A stretch of 64,000 nt of DNA from Aphidius gifuensis. Lineage: Eukaryota > Arthropoda > Insecta > Hymenoptera > Braconidae. The position numbers and the translations under genes are program-made. Where the stretch lies: NCBI RefSeq assembly GCF_014905175.1, contig NC_057791.1, positions 22,792,537-22,856,536 on the forward strand, read 5' to 3'. The notes below the pieces were generated by a model that did not search any database, was not told where the DNA came from, and was given only the letters and a program-made list of their open reading frames with translations. Below, piece after piece: positions 59,509 to 64,000 of this stretch; positions within the stretch are counted from its first letter, which is position 1, and every line of letters begins with the position of its first letter.

Positions 59509-62500
59509 AATAGTCAGGCAAATAAGTTTTTTTTTTTTTTCAATTTAATGATTTATTTTGATTGTTTTTTTATAATTATTAGCTTGTTCTTCTGTTTTTT
59601 TTCTAAAGCTAATTTTAAAAATTATTATTAAGAAAATTTTGTGAAAAATTAGCTGATTATTTCTGTTAATTTTAATAAATAAATAAAATGCTTATAAATT
59701 ACCAGATAAATGTCAAAATTTGAAATCTATTTTTTGATAAAATATATCAACATTATGAATTTTTAAAAGATTCTTTTTATTATTTTTTAAACACAAGATA
59801 AATATGTCTGAAAAAAAAAAAAAAAAGATAAAAGAGAAAAAATGTTTAATGAAGTGTTCATGAACCCCAGGTGTTGGAATCACTTGAAAAAAATAAAATT
59901 GAATGAAGAATGAAAAAGTGGAATATAACGAATTGAGGATAAATCCCAGATGACCTTAACTTAAGGTATATCACAGTAAAAATCGTATCAAAAAGATTCG
60001 CGTTGTCATCAATCTTACACGAAATCGATCAGGGAAAACTCGCGACATTTTCCGCAGATGTGACTTTGTTATTTTCTTTTTTTTCTTTCTGCTTTTTTGG
60101 TATTCCCATGTGAATAAATTGACGTCTCGATTAAGAACATAACGATTAACCGTCTCGTTGATGTCGTCTCATCTGGCATAAGAAAGTTAAAATTTCAAAA
60201 AATATTTTTTCTCTTTGTTTTATTTTTTTACACTTGTCTTTTTGCTATGTAAAAAAAAAACTAACATAAATTTTTTACATATCAAACTATCAATATAAAT
60301 AATTAATAAATAATTATTCATTAACTATTTTTAATTTACCTTAAGATATTCTACTAATTTGAAAAAAAAATTTAACCACTTTTTTTTTGTGCCCTTCTTT
60401 TAAATCACTTTTAAAATACAATTTTCCTTAAATTATATTTTTATCAAGTAAATAATATCAAAATAAAATTATTCTTTACATTACATTATTAAAAAAAAAA
60501 TTAATTTTCTTTTTTGTTTAATTTTTATACAGTCCCAAAACTCCACAAAAAATCTAGCTTTTCCCAACTTTTTCCAAACAACTTAAAACATCAAAAAATT
60601 GCATAAAATTACACTCTATTAATAAAATTATATCAAAATAAAATATCTCTATACACTGACATAAATTCTCGACATTCCTAAAACAATAAAAATGAAAATT
60701 CATAAACCAAACCTAAAATACATATATCTAAAAAAAAAAATGAAAAAAAAAAAAGTTATATTTTTCTACAAGATATATGTGGATTTAATAAGTTGATAAA
60801 TATATGTGTATTGGTTTTAGATGAAAGACAAAATAGTATACGGTACATTATATAGACCAAAGGGTGGTACTAGTGACTAAGGGATGAAGCAAGGGGGGTT
60901 GAAGGGGGGTTGTGCGGCTACGTCGGACATATGGTAGTTGGTCCCCAGTGATCGAAGCCAGAGTCCTCATGAGTTTTCAATGAGATTAGCGGCCCATCTG
61001 TGCAATACTACCCTCTCTCTCCCTCTCTCTCTTTCTCTTTTACTCAATTTATAATACATATGTATTTACACATATATATTCACACATAAACTTGTCTCAT
61101 TTCAGTTAAGGGTACCGTGACAATGATGCCAACCTGTTATCCCCATAAAAATACAATGCAATATACACTCATGAGGCTGCAGCCAGTGTGTTTTATTTTT
61201 TACAGGTCTTGCACCGACTTGAATACTTTGTTGTATATATACAGGTACCTATTGTATTGATGTATACATGTGTATAGGTCTTTTATATGTGTATATAAAA
61301 AAATAGTTTATATATATTGAAAAAATAAAACTAATAAATCGAGCAATCTGGGGGTTTTCTATGGTCGCGTCAGTGGGTCCATCATGGGGGCCTTGTGTTG
61401 AGTTAGTTCACCCATATGGACTATGCCTTATGCGCATATGCTACGGAAACATGCGACTAACGAGCTGTCTTCTATTATCAAACTCTAAATAATACCACAT
61501 ATACATAAATAATTTTTAAATCAAAATATTACATACAGGTTTTTTTTTTTTATTTTTTTTTATTTTTAAATTTATTATTAAAAATAGTTATAAATATTAT
61601 TTAATTTAATTAATGAATTTAATTAAATTGTGCTTTTTTTAATTTATAAAAAAATATATCATAATAATATTTTCATTTTTTTTATAATATTTAATTTAAT
61701 TTTTTACTTTTTAAATTATTCAATTTTTTTTTTTTTTTAAATTATTATTAAAAATAGTTATATTTATTTGTTAATTGAATAAATAATCTTAATTAAATTG
61801 TCTTTTTTTAATTTACAAAAAATTATATCATAATAATATTTTTATTTTTTTTTATAATATTTAATTTAACTTTTTAGTTTTTTTTTTAAATTATTTAAAT
61901 ATTTTTTATTATTTTATTTTCTCCGTTGATATTTATTAATTAAAAAATACATTTTAATAATACATTACATATTTTTTAAATAAATATTTCTCTTACATTT
62001 TGCAATTGATAAAAAAATAAAAAAAAAAATGAAAAACACAATGATGAAGGATGATGGGACAAAGCCGGTACCGTATATACGATTCATTGTCGTTGTGGTA
62101 CATTCATTGTGTCCTATATATATTATACAAAAATTCAACCCTCATATATTTCGTATATAAATACACCCATACATATACACATATACAAAATGATGCACTT
62201 GAACCCCCGTCATCCAACTTCTCGTGCATCTGTCCTCAATCAGCGATCCACGAAAATGGGATTTACGCTTAGTCAGCATTGAACAAGTATTGTCCATAGT
62301 CAAAATAATTTATATAGTATAATACAAGAGTCTAAAATTCATCAGCAAGACAGGTTGTTATATATATTAAGGGGAAACACCAATGTATATGGATTGTATA
62401 TATTTTTTTTTTTCTTTTTTTATATTGGGTCAAAGAATAGACGCACTTAACTCGAAGCTGGTTAAACAGTTGTTTGATCGACATTATGCATTAGCATGTG

Positions 62501-63910
62501 GCTTGTGCCAGAACTTATTAGTTATTACTTTTGATATAACATTCACCTATACAATCATGTTATTATACATAAATCCACTAGCACATTCAGTGGATTTATA
62601 AACACATTTAATCATATATATTTTATTCATTTTTTTTTTGTATTTACATTTTTTTAATCATGGTATGGATAGAAAAGTGCAATTGATTTTGATTTTATTA
62701 ATTTTCTTGAGCGATTTTATAAATATTTTTAATATATATTTATAGATTTTCAATTATGGAATTTTTTAATTTTTTGTATTAACTTATAAATTAATTTTTT
62801 TTAAATTATTCAGTTTATTTTTTTGGCAGTGTGAATAAATTTTTAATTTTTTTATGGGGATTGATTTTGTTGATAAATTATTTATTAAGTTAATATTGAG
62901 ATAATAATATTTATATAAATAAATAAATTGTTGTTATTATGGTTTTTGTAAATTTTTTTTTTCTTATTGTATAATGGTAAAAGTGTAAATTTGTAAAATT
63001 TTTTTTTTTTTGGTTATTTTACTGGTTTTTTGTTTTAAAATATTTTTAAAATGGAAAATGGATATTTAGCGATGAAAAAATGATTTATTAGATGTCTGAT
63101 TGTTAAGGTGAGTGGCGGTTTATGAAATATTACATTTAAATCGGCTTAAGGTTTAAACGCAGTGGCACTTTAAGCTTCTCGGTGAAATGATTATCGGTGC
63201 TAACCAGCATCCAGCAAACAACCAAGAAATTTTTGTAATTTTTTTTAACAATTTTTGTTATTTAATTATTGTTAGAAAAATATTATGTAGACAATGTTAA
63301 AGCAAAAATATCATATTAAATTTTTTATATCAATTGTAAACTTTCAAATATTAATTTGCATTGATAGTTTTTTTTTTAACTGATATTTAATTACTTTACA
63401 AATAAACATTTTCAATTATTTTTTTTTTCAAGTGGTTCTTTCAAATGTTACTTTATCATTTATATTATAAAAAAATTTCATCGTGAAATAAGCATTATTT
63501 ATTGCCAAAAAAATTAAAATAAATTAATTTTTTTTAAATATGAAAAAAAAATAAAAACCGCTACTCCCCACAACCCCCATGAGAAGAGACATAATGAAAT
63601 TTTTTTTTTAAATTCTTTAATTCATTCCAAAATTTGAAAATATATTTTCTCTAAAATTACATTTAATTTCTAAAATAAAAAACAAAAAATAAATTGTAAA
63701 AAAAATAAAAATAAAAATATTTATTTTCATTAATTTTTTGTTGTTATTTTTAATAATAAATTATTAAAATTATTGAATAATTCGCTAAACAAAGCTTTTA
63801 GCAATAAAAAAAAAAAAAAATCTAAAAAAGTTTATTGGTTATTTTTGCAACAGCATGATTTGTGAAATAAATAATAAATGTCTCAACGTGCCAATATTGC
63901 CCCAATGTAT

Positions 63911-63952
63911 TATCACCACCATCATCATCATCATTACCTTCATCATCATCTC
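63911..63952. repeat. Imperfect ATC/ACC trinucleotide tract
   Basis: A run of TATCACCACC followed by ATCATC-type triplets near the right edge. It is not part of a recognisable coding frame. Confidence 0.6.
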
Positions 63953-64000
63953 ACATAAGTTAAATTCACACCTTTGATTAATTATGATATGCAATATGAC

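Larger units (their letters stand above)
57212..64000. other. Gene-free region upstream of the zinc-finger gene
   Basis: These 6.8 kb contain no supportable gene. A TTTCAG acceptor-like site on the minus strand at about 57269-57274 may mark a 5' intron of the zinc-finger gene. GC-richer islets occur at about 57420-57520, 57770-57840, 57915-58020, 58850-58980, 59405-59515, 59990-60070, 60840-61020, 61350-61470, 62040-62110, 62440-62520 and 63105-63230. A pyrimidine CT-repeat tract lies at 61010-61045. As around vein, the islets look like regulatory DNA of a developmental gene. Confidence 0.4.

Overview
The window is nuclear DNA of a very AT-rich insect. This follows from spliced genes with GT-AG introns, long poly-A/T tracts, large gene-poor stretches and a metazoan gene set that includes the arthropod EGF-receptor ligand vein. 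I infer a hymenopteran, most likely a small parasitoid wasp (Braconidae-like), from the extreme AT content, the compact gene structures and a multicopy family of small secreted cysteine-rich proteins. The species cannot be fixed from the sequence alone.

Layout. Positions 1-6400 hold a tandem family of small secreted eight-cysteine proteins: two intact genes with their own promoter and leader exon (CDS 789-1121 and 3398-3727), one intact reading frame with a replaced upstream region (5584-5937), one broken copy (4200-4497), the tail of a further copy at the left edge, and an orphan upstream fragment at 6150-6400. A 509-bp Helitron-like element sits in the repeats between the first two genes, and an unrelated 860-bp segment sits between the broken copy and the last one. 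Next come four conserved housekeeping genes: ribosomal protein L21 (7507-7986, +), mitochondrial Tim13 (8380-8903, +), the centrosomal protein FOP/CEP43 (11325-14135, -) and the spindle checkpoint protein MAD2 (15057-16473, +). FOP and MAD2 are divergent with 0.9 kb between their start codons. The gene vein (19057-27347, -) follows as five coding exons that join in frame to a 493-residue secreted protein with one Ig and one EGF domain.

From 27.3 to 48.1 kb I find no protein-coding gene. The region is AT-rich DNA with many short GC-richer islets, probably regulatory DNA of vein, plus three local tandem-repeat fields (40.3-40.7, 43.9-44.5 and 47.2-48.0 kb). At 48.15-52.9 kb lie four apolipoprotein D-like lipocalin genes with identical four-exon structure. 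Three are on the minus strand and one on the plus strand, and the last two form an inverted duplication. A single-exon C2H2 zinc-finger gene of PRDM8/ZNF488 type lies at 55973-57211 (-). The rest, to 64000, is gene-free with further GC islets.

The most unusual parts are the cysteine-rich array, with its different stages of birth, promoter swapping and decay, and the lipocalin cluster with a shared upstream E-box/TATA architecture. All exon joins were made by eye from splice signals, reading frame and remembered family sequence; no search was run.
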